Origin: UBA3941 sp035647175
GTDB taxonomy: Bacteria; Bacillota; Clostridia; Caldicoprobacterales; UBA3941
Assembly: GCA_035647175.1 (NCBI GenBank)
Contig: DASRNX010000230.1
Location: 1 to 30,255 of the forward strand
Length of the DNA stretch: 30,255 nt
Reading direction: 5' to 3'
In this document: in pieces, positions 7,729 to 16,377 of the stretch
Layout of the letters: every line of letters begins with the position of its first letter
How positions within the stretch are numbered: the first letter of the stretch is position 1
The notes under the pieces: model-generated
Databases searched by the model: none
Told to the model about the DNA's origin: nothing
What the model saw: only the letters and a program-made list of their open reading frames with translations
Program-made: the position numbers and the translations under genes

Positions 7729-8793
7729 CTATTCGTTTTTCAGGCTCTCCGCCTGGGCAGTGGTTACAAGGGCGTCGATCATCTCGTCGAGATCCCCGTC
7801 TAGAAAGTTTTCCAGCTTGTATAGGGTAAGCCCTATCCTATGGTCGGTTATCCTACCCTGGGGAAAATTGTAGGTGCGGATCCGCTCGCTCCTGTCGCCG
7901 GTCCCCACCTGGCTCTTTCTGGCCTCCGCGTATTTTGCCATCTCCTCCTGCTGAGCCATATCCAAGAGCCTGGCACTTAGGATCTTCATAGCTTTGTCCC
8001 TGTTCTTATGTTGGGATTTTTCGTCCTGGCAGGATACCACAAGTCCCGTAGGCAGATGGGTTATCCTGACGGCGGAGTCCGTAGTATTTACGCTCTGTCC
8101 CCCATGACCGGAGGATCTGAATACATCAATTCTCAAATCGTTTGGGTTTATATCAATATCCACTTCCTCCGCCTCCGGGAGAACCGCCACCGTGGCCGTG
8201 GAGGTATGGATCCTTCCCCCGGATTCGGTGGTGGGGATCCTCTGAACCCTGTGTACACCGCTCTCATACTTTAAGCGACTAAAGGCGCCCTGCCCTTCTA
8301 TGATAAAAAATAATTCCTTAACGCCGCCTATATCCGTAAAGCTGGCGCTTAAGACCTCGCTCTTCCAGCCGTGACGTTCTGCATAGCGGGTGTACATCCT
8401 GTATAGATCGGCACCAAAAAGGGCTGCCTCATCGCCACCTGCGCCCCCCCGAATTTCAACTACGACATTTTTCTTGTCCCTGGGGTCTGTGGGTATGAGG
8501 AGTATCTTAAGCCTCTGTTCCAATTCCTCCGCTTTAGGGGACAATTCCTCCAGCTCCTGTTCCAGCAGCTCCCGAAATTCCGGGTCCGGCTTATCCTGGA
8601 GCATCTCCTCGGCTTCCCCTATTTCCTCCGACACCCCCCTGTACTCCCTGTATATGGTAACTATCTCCTCTATTTCGGCATGCTCAATGACCAGCTTTTT
8701 CCACTCGTCTTGATTGTTGATTATCTCGGGATCGGATATGGATCGGTTTAACTCTTCATACCTTTCCTCAATAAAATCAAGTTTATCTATCAT
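7729..8793 (-). CDS. prfA: Peptide chain release factor 1
   Basis: RF1 recognises UAA and UAG stop codons and triggers peptide release. At 354 residues it has normal length. The GGQ tripeptide is at 231-233 within SSGHGGQSVNTTDSAV, and the codon-recognition PxT motif appears as PTT (187-189) in QRIPTTESGGRIHTS; the glycine-rich segment IRGGAGGDEAALF is also present. The start ATG is preceded by GGAG. The upstream neighbour prmC encodes the enzyme that methylates the GGQ glutamine, a very common pairing. The two genes are separated by 125 bases in which I saw no terminator. Confidence 0.98.
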   Translation of the reverse strand: MIDKLDFIEERYEELNRSISDPEIINNQDEWKKLVIEHAEIEEIVTIYREYRGVSEEIGEAEEMLQDKPDPEFRELLEQELEELSPKAEELEQRLKILLIPTDPRDKKNVVVEIRGGAGGDEAALFGADLYRMYTRYAERHGWKSEVLSASFTDIGGVKELFFIIEGQGAFSRLKYESGVHRVQRIPTTESGGRIHTSTATVAVLPEAEEVDIDINPNDLRIDVFRSSGHGGQSVNTTDSAVRITHLPTGLVVSCQDEKSQHKNRDKAMKILSARLLDMAQQEEMAKYAEARKSQVGTGDRSERIRTYNFPQGRITDHRIGLTLYKLENFLDGDLDEMIDALVTTAQAESLKNE

Positions 8794-8918
8794 AGTAATG
8801 CTCCTTTTGACTTTGACTTACGAGAAATCCCCTGTCTTTTTATCTATCTAGCCTGAACCTATGGGGCACAGATGATTCTCTGGCAACCTTTAATCAACCC
8901 ATGGAACCTTACCCGCTT

Positions 8919-9833
8919 CTATGGGTGCAGGTTAGGACATATCGCAGGCGATCTGAAAATGGCTGCCACTACCCGCTTATACCCGCTCAAATCCTTGACA
9001 AAACTGATATCCCCATAGCATCCTGCAGCCTTAAGAATATGGGCCACAGGACATGCCTGATCATACCCTACCTCTACAGCCAAGAGCCCCCCGTTATTTA
9101 GAATGTTCGGGGCAAGGCCCGCCAAACCCCTGTAAAAATCCAGCCCGTCCTCTCCCCCATCCAGAGCTATTCTGGGCTCATGATCCCTGACTTGGGGCTC
9201 CAAGCCTTCTATGTCCCGGGTAGGAATATAGGGGGGATTGGATACCATAACATCAAACCCCGGCCCCTGTCCACCGGTTCCGGGTCCTTTAAAAAGCTCA
9301 AATACATCGCCCCATAGAAAGTCTATCCTATCCGTTAACCCGTAAGCGTCGGCATTTCTTTGGGCCAGCCCCAGGGCGCCGCTGTCAATATCCACCGCCG
9401 TCACCCGAGAACCGTCTATATACTTTGCCAGGCTGACGGCTATGGCCCCGCTTCCGGTTCCAATATCTATTATGCTGGGGACGTAGTTATCCATGGTCTT
9501 AACCCGCTCAATAATATGCTCTACCAAAACCTCTGTATCCGGCCGTGGAATTAGAACGCCTTCTTCTACACAAAAATCCAGTCCCATAAATTCCCTGTGG
9601 CCTATTATATAGTGGATGGGGGTGCCCCTGACCCTTTTATCTACCAAACCGAAGTATGCCCGGATCTCTGCCGGGGTTAAGTCCCTATCCCTGTCAATAT
9701 ACAGGCGGGTCCTCGGGCAATCCAGCAGATGAGCCAAGAGCATTCCGGCCTCCAATTGGGATGCGGTGACACCCGACCTATCCAGCAGTGCCTGGGCTTT
9801 CCCCATAGCCTCCATTACATTCAAGTCCAACAC
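8919..9833 (-). CDS. prmC: Release factor glutamine N5-methyltransferase
   Basis: Methylates the glutamine of the GGQ motif in RF1 and RF2, using S-adenosylmethionine. It is 304 residues, slightly longer than usual. A helical N-terminal domain (about 1-85) precedes the Rossmann methyltransferase domain, with IDIGTGSGAIAVSLA as the SAM-binding glycine-rich loop and NPPY (199-202) as the catalytic motif. The start shown is a GTG whose upstream region has a weak GGGGTAG. A TTG at 9824 and an ATG at 9815 are alternatives. With the GTG start the gene overlaps the end of the DUF1385 gene by 56 bases in another frame, so translation is probably coupled. Confidence 0.95.
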   Translation of the reverse strand: MLDLNVMEAMGKAQALLDRSGVTASQLEAGMLLAHLLDCPRTRLYIDRDRDLTPAEIRAYFGLVDKRVRGTPIHYIIGHREFMGLDFCVEEGVLIPRPDTEVLVEHIIERVKTMDNYVPSIIDIGTGSGAIAVSLAKYIDGSRVTAVDIDSGALGLAQRNADAYGLTDRIDFLWGDVFELFKGPGTGGQGPGFDVMVSNPPYIPTRDIEGLEPQVRDHEPRIALDGGEDGLDFYRGLAGLAPNILNNGGLLAVEVGYDQACPVAHILKAAGCYGDISFVKDLSGYKRVVAAIFRSPAICPNLHP

Positions 9834-10752
9834 CTACCCCCTCTTCCTCGGGGTCATCCATAGCCGCCAAGAATGAACATATGGCAACTTCCAGCTGCTC
9901 ATCATCCGGTTCCTTGGTGGTCAGCTTTTGCAGCATCAATCCCGGATACATGACTATCCCTACAAGGCCGGAGTCGCTGTTTCCTGCCCACTTGATGATC
10001 TCATAGGAAATCCCCGCCACAAAGGGCAACAATACCAACTTTATGGCGATCCTCAATATAATATTGTTCCACTCCAAGAAGGAAAAGGCAAGGATGCTGA
10101 TCACCATGACTATGAGAAGAAACGCTGTACCGCACCTGGGATGGAGGGTGGTGAATTTTCGTGCATTCTCTACCGTCAAATCCTCCTCATGCTCATAGCA
10201 GTGGATGACCTTATGCTCTGCCCCGTGGTATTCAAATACCCTTTTAATATCCTTCATCCGGCTTATGGCCACGATATATACTACAAAAGCAACCAGGCGT
10301 ATTAACCCCTCTATAAGGCTCTTGACCAAATTGCTCTTTATTATACCGCCCAAAAATCCGGCCAGCATCGCGGGTAACACCATAAACAACAAGACAGCAA
10401 AGCCCAGGGCTATCAAGAGTGCAAAGAACACCATAACATCCTCAGCCTTCTTCCCGGTCTTCTGGGATATCCATGTCTCAAACCGAGACGGCGTATACTC
10501 CTCCTCTTCCCCATAGAGTTCGGCGGAATCCATCAGGGATTTTATTCCCATGACCATGGTCTCCGCAAAGGTGATTATTCCCCTCAGGACAGGAAGTCTG
10601 AGCAGGGGATATCTATCCTTTATAGAAGTGACACTCTTGCTCCTTACTTCTATCTGTCCATCGCTTCGCCTTACAGCTATTGCCATTCTTTGGGGAGCCT
10701 TCATCATTACCCCCTCTAATACCGCCTGACCCCCGATATTGCTCTTTTTCAT
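9778..10752 (-). CDS. DUF1385 (YqhQ-like) membrane protein
   Basis: A 324-residue protein of the DUF1385 family, of unknown biochemical function. The N-terminus KSNIGGQAVLEGVMMKAPQR is the family hallmark; the central region has HGAEHK and LHPRCGT, whose histidines and cysteine look like a metal or catalytic site. About four or five hydrophobic segments are seen (around 100-155 and 200-260). The last 20 or so residues after the usual family end (CSFLAAMDD) are glycine-rich and overlap the prmC start. ATG is preceded by AGGTG. DUF1385 genes commonly sit with rpmE, prmC and prfA in clostridia, as here, suggesting a housekeeping link that is not understood. Confidence 0.93.
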   Translation of the reverse strand: MKKSNIGGQAVLEGVMMKAPQRMAIAVRRSDGQIEVRSKSVTSIKDRYPLLRLPVLRGIITFAETMVMGIKSLMDSAELYGEEEEYTPSRFETWISQKTGKKAEDVMVFFALLIALGFAVLLFMVLPAMLAGFLGGIIKSNLVKSLIEGLIRLVAFVVYIVAISRMKDIKRVFEYHGAEHKVIHCYEHEEDLTVENARKFTTLHPRCGTAFLLIVMVISILAFSFLEWNNIILRIAIKLVLLPFVAGISYEIIKWAGNSDSGLVGIVMYPGLMLQKLTTKEPDDEQLEVAICSFLAAMDDPEEEGVGVGLECNGGYGESPGTAG

Positions 10753-10883
10753 ATAAACACCTTATTTCTCTATATTTCCGGACCCTTGTATTAATTTAAA
10801 GTATTGTGAAAGTTTATTATCCGGAATGAGTTATTCATAAGCGGATGACTCCATTGACCCGTTGCAATTATCCCGCCGTATAA

Positions 10884-10920
10884 CAAAAAATACAGACCAG
10901 GGAAATCCCCAATCTGTATT
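10884..10920 (-). terminator. Rho-independent terminator after rpmE
   Basis: On the minus strand the stem AATACAGA/TCTGTATT encloses a GGGGATTTCCC-type inner pairing and is followed by a T tract (complement of the A run at 10885-10890). It begins 11 bases after the rpmE stop codon and separates rpmE from the DUF1385 gene. Confidence 0.87.
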
Positions 10921-10931
10921 CGGCTTTTGCA

Positions 10932-11144
10932 TTATCCCTCGTTTTCACTCAAGCCGTATCTTCTCTTAAATCTCTCGACACGACCGCCGGTATCAATCAA
11001 TTTTTGTTTTCCGGTGAAGAAAGGATGGCACTTGGAGCATATTTCAACCCTAAGCTCCTTTTTGGTGGAACCTGTAATAAAGGTCTCACCGCAGGCGCAT
11101 CGGACCACTGCTTCGCCGTATTGGGGATGTATATTTTCCTTCAT
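10932..11144 (-). CDS. rpmE: 50S ribosomal protein L31, zinc-binding type
   Basis: A 70-residue ribosomal protein beginning MKENIHPQYGEAVVRCACGE, the typical L31 start. The four cysteines arranged as CAC followed after about 20 residues by CSKC show the zinc-binding (C+) form rather than the zinc-free paralogue used under zinc limitation. The frame is open further upstream to 11183, but the ATG at 11144 has AGAGGTG at good spacing and matches the family start. The gene is monocistronic: it has its own promoter (11403-11432), a leader of about 250 bases, and a terminator directly after it. It lies downstream of rho, as in Bacillus, but with the ytvI-like gene in between. Confidence 0.97.
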   Translation of the reverse strand: MKENIHPQYGEAVVRCACGETFITGSTKKELRVEICSKCHPFFTGKQKLIDTGGRVERFKRRYGLSENEG

Positions 11145-11396
11145 GGATTTCACCTCTTTCCAAAGGATTCGAATTAATTTCATCGTATTGTAAAAATATC
11201 AATGGTAATGCCCTACGATATCCGAAACATAATTTAACGTATTCTGCCGGTCAAATATATGTCGGTAAAGGCTGCTAAGCGCTGCCTCCATACTGCTTAT
11301 AGGTGGTCTATTACCTCTGTTTGGTAATAGTAAGGCGAACCGGCATGGAAGATTAATTTGTAGCATATATCGCAAAACATATAACAATCAAATAAC
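11145..11396 (-). other. Long 5' leader of rpmE with a stem-loop
   Basis: Between the predicted rpmE transcription start near 11396 and its ATG is a leader of about 250 bases with no credible gene. It holds a perfect 8-bp hairpin, CTATTACC/GGTAATAG (11308-11330, 7-base loop), without a T tract, so it is not a simple terminator. Autoregulatory L31 leaders are known in several bacterial groups; that this is one is inference. The 11199-11387 reading frame here lacks a ribosome binding site. Confidence 0.35.
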
Positions 11397-11402
11397 TTGT
11401 TT

Positions 11403-11432
11403 AGTATAACATAAATGATCGATATAATGCAA
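11403..11432 (-). promoter_or_regulatory. Sigma-A promoter of rpmE
   Basis: Minus-strand TTGCAT (11432-11427) and TATACT (11408-11403) are spaced by 18 bases, and the -10 is extended by an upstream TG (TGTTATACT). This is the only strong promoter in the 443-base gap between the ytvI-like gene and rpmE. The rest of the gap (11433-11587) has GC-rich inverted repeats near 11498-11514 and 11523-11549 without a clear T tract. Confidence 0.7.
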
Positions 11433-11587
11433 GACCGGATTTTTATCGTCCGGGCACATATTCTGACCCGTTATCCCGGCAATCTTCCAGGGTTTTAGCC
11501 GGCTGATGGCCGGCGAATGTTCATCAAGCTACCCCATATCCGGCTTGATTTCCCCCATACAAGTCAAAATTGTCATACATGTCCTAA

Positions 11588-12685
11588 CTATTGGGGCGCC
11601 CTAAATGTGGGAAACAGACCTGCCTTATAAAACGCCCTGACGATAATTGCTATTATGGGACCCAACAACATTCCCGCAACCCCCATGAACTTCAGACCTG
11701 CGTACATGCTGATAAGGGTAACCAACGGATGCAATCCCAGGGACTGGCTGACAATCTTAGGCTCTAGGATCTGTCTGATTATAAATATAATGAGGTAGAG
11801 AATCAAAAATCCCATGCCTCTGGCCACATTGCCGGAGATAAAGTTTATAATCGCGGTGGGGATGAGGATCGTACCGGTCCCCAGCACCGGCAGTGCATCT
11901 ACAACTGCCGTGATCAGGGCAAAAAAGAACGCATATTTTACCCCTATTATCTGAAAGCCTACAAGCAATTCCAAAAAGGTTATGGCCATCAAGATCATCT
12001 GTGCCTTGATAAAGCCCACCAACGCCAGGAGCATATCGTTCCTGAGGCTCCTCATCCTGTCAAACCACAGGGGGGAAAACCGCTTTGAAAGAAATTCGGA
12101 TATTTGTCTTCGATCCCGGCTCATAAAATAGGATGATATCAAGGTGACTATTATAAAGACCACGGCATCGGGCAAAAATTTTACGAAGTTTACCATGCCC
12201 ATGACTATCCCCATAAGCCTGGTGGAAACCTCTGTGGCTATTTTGGACAGCCTGGGGGCATCCAGTCTGAGGCTTTCTTCAATGGTATCCGCCAGACCCC
12301 TGGGCAGGCTCAAAAACAAATCCTGCCCCTTTTCAAACATGGACTCAAAGTAATCTATTATGGGGTTAAAATCCATCCTGGATAATTCAAGGGCCAGCTT
12401 CCAAATCTCAACGGTTAACCTATAAAAGGTGAACGTCAAAATGCCCCCCACTACCACCACAAATAGCAATAATGAAACGGCTACGGCGGGGCTCCTCGGA
12501 AACTTGAGCCTCCTCTGCAGGAGGGTTACCAAACCCTCTATGGATATCATTACGATAAAAGCTATCAAAAAAGGTGCTACATACTTGATAAGCCGAGTAA
12601 AGAACAGGAATAATCCTAAGATTATTAGAATTGCTATACCCAACCACTTTAATATCCCTTGCGCTTTCGATGTTAGTCTGACCAT
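11588..12685 (-). CDS. ytvI: AI-2E family membrane protein, YtvI-like
   Basis: A 365-residue integral membrane protein with about seven or eight hydrophobic segments: a pair at the N-terminus (about 15-48), one at 68-90, one near 168-188, and a block from 215 to 350. A soluble helical section (about 95-165) lies between. The segment DALPVLGTGTILIP and the C-terminal PKIVSQSLGLHPLVTLISMY are typical of the AI-2E/PerM superfamily, and the overall pattern matches the sporulation membrane protein YtvI; which branch it belongs to is my inference. Transport substrate is unknown. The ATG follows AGGAGCAATAGGGG and lies 18 bases after the rho stop, so it is probably in the rho operon. Confidence 0.85.
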   Translation of the reverse strand: MVRLTSKAQGILKWLGIAILIILGLFLFFTRLIKYVAPFLIAFIVMISIEGLVTLLQRRLKFPRSPAVAVSLLLFVVVVGGILTFTFYRLTVEIWKLALELSRMDFNPIIDYFESMFEKGQDLFLSLPRGLADTIEESLRLDAPRLSKIATEVSTRLMGIVMGMVNFVKFLPDAVVFIIVTLISSYFMSRDRRQISEFLSKRFSPLWFDRMRSLRNDMLLALVGFIKAQMILMAITFLELLVGFQIIGVKYAFFFALITAVVDALPVLGTGTILIPTAIINFISGNVARGMGFLILYLIIFIIRQILEPKIVSQSLGLHPLVTLISMYAGLKFMGVAGMLLGPIIAIIVRAFYKAGLFPTFRAPQ

Positions 12686-12703
12686 ACCCCTATTGCTCCT
12701 ATC

Positions 12704-14434
12704 CTATCTGTATCCGGAATACCCGTCCCTGTCGTTAAAGTATCCGTCCTTGTCGATCCTTGTGAAGTGATCCATCAGCATATCTATAAATTCATCGTTG
12801 GAATTGGTGCGCATAAGATCGTTGATTATTATCTCGGTCACCCTGTCAGGCCTGCCCTCGCTCAAGTTTTTGCGCATTGCATAGACGCCCTGCAATTCTT
12901 TTTGGCTGAGGAGCAGCTCTTCCCTTCTGGTTCCCGATTTGCTCAGCTCAACTGCGGGGAATATCCTCTTCTCCGACAGACGGCGATCCAAATGGATTTC
13001 CATGTTGCCCGTCCCCTTAAATTCCTCATAGATAACCTCGTCCATTCTGCTCCCGGTATCCACAAGAGCAGTAGCAATGACCGTGAGGCTTCCGCCCTCT
13101 TCAATATTTCTGGCCGCACCGAAAAACCTCTTGGGTTTATGGAGCGCACCCGGATCCAATCCGCCGGATAAGCTTCTGCCGGTAGCGGAGATGGTTAAAT
13201 TATATGCCCTGGCCAGACGGGTTATGCTGTCCATAAGAACCACTACATCGCGGCCGTGCTCTACAAGCCTTTGGGCCCTTTCTAGAACCATCTCCGCGAC
13301 CCTAGTATGGTGCTCAGGCAATTCATCGAAGGTGGAAAACACCACGTCGCCGTCGATGGAACGCTGCATATCCGTAACCTCTTCCGGCCGCTCATCTATC
13401 AGGAGGACTATTAAATATATATCCGGATATTTCTTAGCGATGCTGTTGGCGATCTTTTTTAATAGGATGGTCTTACCGGCCTTGGGCGGCGAGACTATAA
13501 GGCCCCTCTGCCCCTTACCGATGGGGGATATGATATCTATAAGCCTGGTGGCGAGTTCCTTTGAGTTGTCCGGATCCTCCAGGGTAATGCGTTTGTCGGG
13601 ATATATGGGGGTGAGGTCTTCGAAGGGTCGTCTCCAGTTTGCCGCCTCCGGGTTCTCCCCGTTTACAGCGGTTACATAGAGAAGTGCCTGAAATTTCTCG
13701 CCTTCTCTGGCAGGCCGGGTCTTGCCTTGTACCAGATCCCCTGTCTTAAGGTTGAATCTTCTTATCTGGGATTGAGAGATATAAACGTCGTGATCCCCGG
13801 ACAGATAGTTGTTGGACCTGAGGAACCCATAGCCGTCGGGCAACGTTTCCAGCACTCCTTGTGCATCCCCCGTATCGTCCTGGCTCAGGAGCTCCGGTAT
13901 AGCAGGGTTGGATGTGTTGTAATATTTCCTGGCATAGGCTACCTTCTTGTCATAATCCTTAGCCTGCCCATCCCCTTCCTGTCTCTCCCCGGTTGCCTCT
14001 CTGTTTTCTCTTCCTCTTTCCCAATCCCCTCCGGCCGGTGTCCTGTGTGGGGTTCTGGACAGGCGTGTGGGGGTCGGAAATCGCTTGATGTTTCCCCTGA
14101 ATGCGGGCTTCGGGGTTTCGGCTCCCCCGGTCGCCTTATCATCTTTTTCTGCCCCAGCTTCTATGGTTCGAGTCTCCTTTTTGGCCTCTGTTTTTTCCGT
14201 ATCTTCAGAAGATTCCCTGCGTGGAGTCCTTTCGATTGGCTCATCTGTCGATCCCCCGGCAGGCTCCGCTATCGTTTGCTCCTCGCCTTGTTGGACAGCC
14301 ATCTCCTTAAGCCTTTCCTTTATAAGATCGATCAGTTTTTGTTTTTTGTGCCTGGTTACGCTCTTGACCCCCAATTCCTTTCCGAATTCCCTTAATTGGA
14401 GAATCGTGTTTTTTTCAAGATTATTTAAATCCAA
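12704..14434 (-). CDS. rho: Transcription termination factor Rho
   Basis: The hexameric RNA helicase that ends transcription at Rho-dependent sites. At 576 residues it is far longer than the usual 420-430. A Rho N-terminal helical domain (1-45) is followed by a hydrophilic insert (about 48-165) rich in Glu, Gly, Arg, Thr and Pro, then the RNA-binding cold-shock-like domain (about 190-262, with LPDGYGFLRS), and the ATPase: Walker A SPPKAGKT (315-322), Walker B VVVLMDS, arginine-rich loops, and RRLSEKRIFPAVEL. Such inserts occur in several Firmicutes and Actinobacteria and can add RNA affinity. Start is TTG, with GAGG eight bases upstream. The downstream ytvI-like gene is probably co-transcribed. 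Confidence 0.98.
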   Translation of the reverse strand: MDLNNLEKNTILQLREFGKELGVKSVTRHKKQKLIDLIKERLKEMAVQQGEEQTIAEPAGGSTDEPIERTPRRESSEDTEKTEAKKETRTIEAGAEKDDKATGGAETPKPAFRGNIKRFPTPTRLSRTPHRTPAGGDWERGRENREATGERQEGDGQAKDYDKKVAYARKYYNTSNPAIPELLSQDDTGDAQGVLETLPDGYGFLRSNNYLSGDHDVYISQSQIRRFNLKTGDLVQGKTRPAREGEKFQALLYVTAVNGENPEAANWRRPFEDLTPIYPDKRITLEDPDNSKELATRLIDIISPIGKGQRGLIVSPPKAGKTILLKKIANSIAKKYPDIYLIVLLIDERPEEVTDMQRSIDGDVVFSTFDELPEHHTRVAEMVLERAQRLVEHGRDVVVLMDSITRLARAYNLTISATGRSLSGGLDPGALHKPKRFFGAARNIEEGGSLTVIATALVDTGSRMDEVIYEEFKGTGNMEIHLDRRLSEKRIFPAVELSKSGTRREELLLSQKELQGVYAMRKNLSEGRPDRVTEIIINDLMRTNSNDEFIDMLMDHFTRIDKDGYFNDRDGYSGYR

Positions 14435-15836
14435 GATCTATTCCTCACTTTCTTTATTATACTTATTTTTATTATTCTGTTATCGATGTAAAATGATTTC
14501 ATTCTGCAGGACGCCGTGGTCAGTCCATCCTTGAATATGGTCTATAATTGCTGCACAGACCCCGTAGGGACATGCAATTTTACCTACTGCCTGTTATACC
14601 CGACTTGAATCTGCCTGCTATGGATGCGGCATTCGATCCCTTTCGGGATATTAAAATTTCCGATATTAGGACAACTTTCCCATGGGTAACTGCTTATTTG
14701 AAATACTTCTAGACTACAGGTTTTTGAAGTTATGGCTGAAGACACTTAAACAAATTAATGGGGCCTGTATCAAACGTAACTATAAATGTTCTGTAGTACA
14801 TGAAAAGCTCAAACCATATTAATCCATAGTATAGCCATGGTTATATGTTTTAATTCACAAATGGGCTATACACCACTTATTAAGGCGAGTTTTTCTTGAT
14901 TTTCGGCTTCGTATCCTCAATTTCCTAAGCTTGAGTTTTGAATAATCCCCCAATCGCCCTCCGGACCCCATCTGCGGGCAAGGCAATATAGTTTAAAGGT
15001 GGGAAACCTTGAATGGGTTTAATAAATAGACTCCAATTAAATGGTTGCCATCAATAAAATAATCTATGAGATGAAACCGTGTAATGATTATTACTCAAAA
15101 AGCATTATAACTCTACCTTAACCGCTATATCCGGTGTTAAAACAATCCTACTAATAGTAAATGTCGTTATTGATTTAAGTAGAACTTGCTCTATAGGCAA
15201 TAATCATGGGATAGGAATTGAACGTGATTGCTCGAAGGCATACCGATCAATAAAAACTGCCAAAGGCCCTGTCAAAGATTAAGATATCCGAAAAGATCCA
15301 TATAATTGTACTCTTTAGCCATCTTCAAAATGTTTTGTTCATGTTACGAAAGAGATCCAAAATTGCATAATTTGAAAGACCGTTTGATCCCATATTAAGC
15401 CGATGTATTCTCCATAACACATAGATTCGAGAAAATGTTCTACAATATTTGAAACATAATGTAAGATGATCAATATAAAACAAAAGGACTAAACCATATA
15501 ATAACCCATGAATATAATATAACCATTCCGATGGAAACGTCAACATAAATATGAAAAAAAGAGTGATTTGTATAAAAAATAGTTAATATTGTACAAAATT
15601 CCATCCCTATTTTGAATGTTGTCACCTATAAGGGAATTTCAAAGCTATGTCCATTGGATACAGCATCCATCATAGCCCAGGGGCCGGCACCATCTTTATA
15701 CCCAAAGTTTCGGGGCCAAATGTTAGAGGCTAGAGACTGGGCAGTAAGCCAATCTCTAACACCTGAATTCTAACTCCTAATGGGCACTAATATTAACCCA
15801 AGGATATTAACCGTTAACAAATACCTACCCAAACGT
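14435..15836. other. 1.4-kb gap with no convincing gene; structured rho leader at one end
   Basis: This is the longest gene-free stretch in the window and is visibly more AT-rich than its surroundings. Both strands are broken by stops; the longest frame (15325-15546, minus) lacks a ribosome binding site and looks like no family I know. Near rho, the minus strand can form a series of small hairpins: ATCCC-GAAA-GGGAT (14636-14649), a CCC-TACG-GGG tetraloop stem (about 14559-14570), and GGTCT/AGACC just beyond. At 15721-15759 there is a GTTAGAG/CTCTAAC hairpin. The middle could be decayed coding sequence, but I recognised no transposase, RNA family or tRNA. Confidence 0.5.
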
Positions 15837-16289
15837 TTAAAACTTAAACAAACCCTGGGGACCGTTTTCCTGATAGCTCACCATCAGTTCATTAGAACCC
15901 GCGTATTTGCCTGAAATATCCAGTTCATACTTTACATCCAGCTTCCCCTGGTTTTCATCCATATTGGAATCAATTCTGGTGGGGAAAATGCCCATCTCTA
16001 GGTTCCCAAAAGGCGTTTCGTAGTAATTGATATATTTTCTGCCCTTTTCAAAGACAAATCGAGATTCGTGGGCTCCCGTACGCTCCAGGGAAATCCTTCG
16101 ATCTTCCACCATTATAAGGGTCTTAGTCCCCTCCAGGCCCGATATTGCGCTCTCTTCGTATTCAATGTAGTATGCGTCACCTTTTTTATATAAACGTCCT
16201 TCCGTTATAAGCTCTATCCTGTTATCTTCTCCGTCGGGATTTACTTGATTGCCCCTTATGGATAAAATAACCTTTTTACCCCCGCCCAT
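15837..16289 (-). CDS. DUF1934 beta-barrel protein (YwiB-like)
   Basis: About 150 residues, predicted almost entirely beta-strand, resembling the DUF1934/YwiB family, small calycin-like barrels of unknown function. Visible elements are VILSIRGNQ at the start, ELITEGRLYKKGDAYYIEYEE, a run of alternating strands through ISLERTG, GNLEMGIFPTRI and KLDVKYELDISGKYAGSNEL. No signal peptide or catalytic motif is seen. The frame is open to 16364, but the ATG at 16289 has AGGGGGGT eight bases upstream and gives the normal family length. The gene follows murI by about 88 bases. Association with cell-wall genes (murI, ddl) is positional only. Confidence 0.82.
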   Translation of the reverse strand: MGGGKKVILSIRGNQVNPDGEDNRIELITEGRLYKKGDAYYIEYEESAISGLEGTKTLIMVEDRRISLERTGAHESRFVFEKGRKYINYYETPFGNLEMGIFPTRIDSNMDENQGKLDVKYELDISGKYAGSNELMVSYQENGPQGLFKF

Positions 16290-16377
16290 TATAACTGACC
16301 CCCCTAAATAAATCTCCCTTAATACCCCAGCTTTTCGCACGATATTCCTTGGGCCTTCCTCCATGGAAAACGTGAAA

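Noticed and set aside
11199..11387. 62-codon minus-strand frame upstream of rpmE
   Set aside because: It lies in the predicted rpmE leader, has no ribosome binding site and no recognisable protein features.
13077..14534. Several long plus-strand frames opposite rho (up to about 220 codons)
   Set aside because: They lie antisense to a clear rho gene, have low-complexity Ser/Leu/Pro-rich content and no ribosome binding sites; they arise from codon bias of rho.
15325..15546. 73-codon minus-strand frame in the gene-free region
   Set aside because: No ribosome binding site, no family resemblance, and AT-rich surroundings; could be decayed sequence but not supported as a gene.
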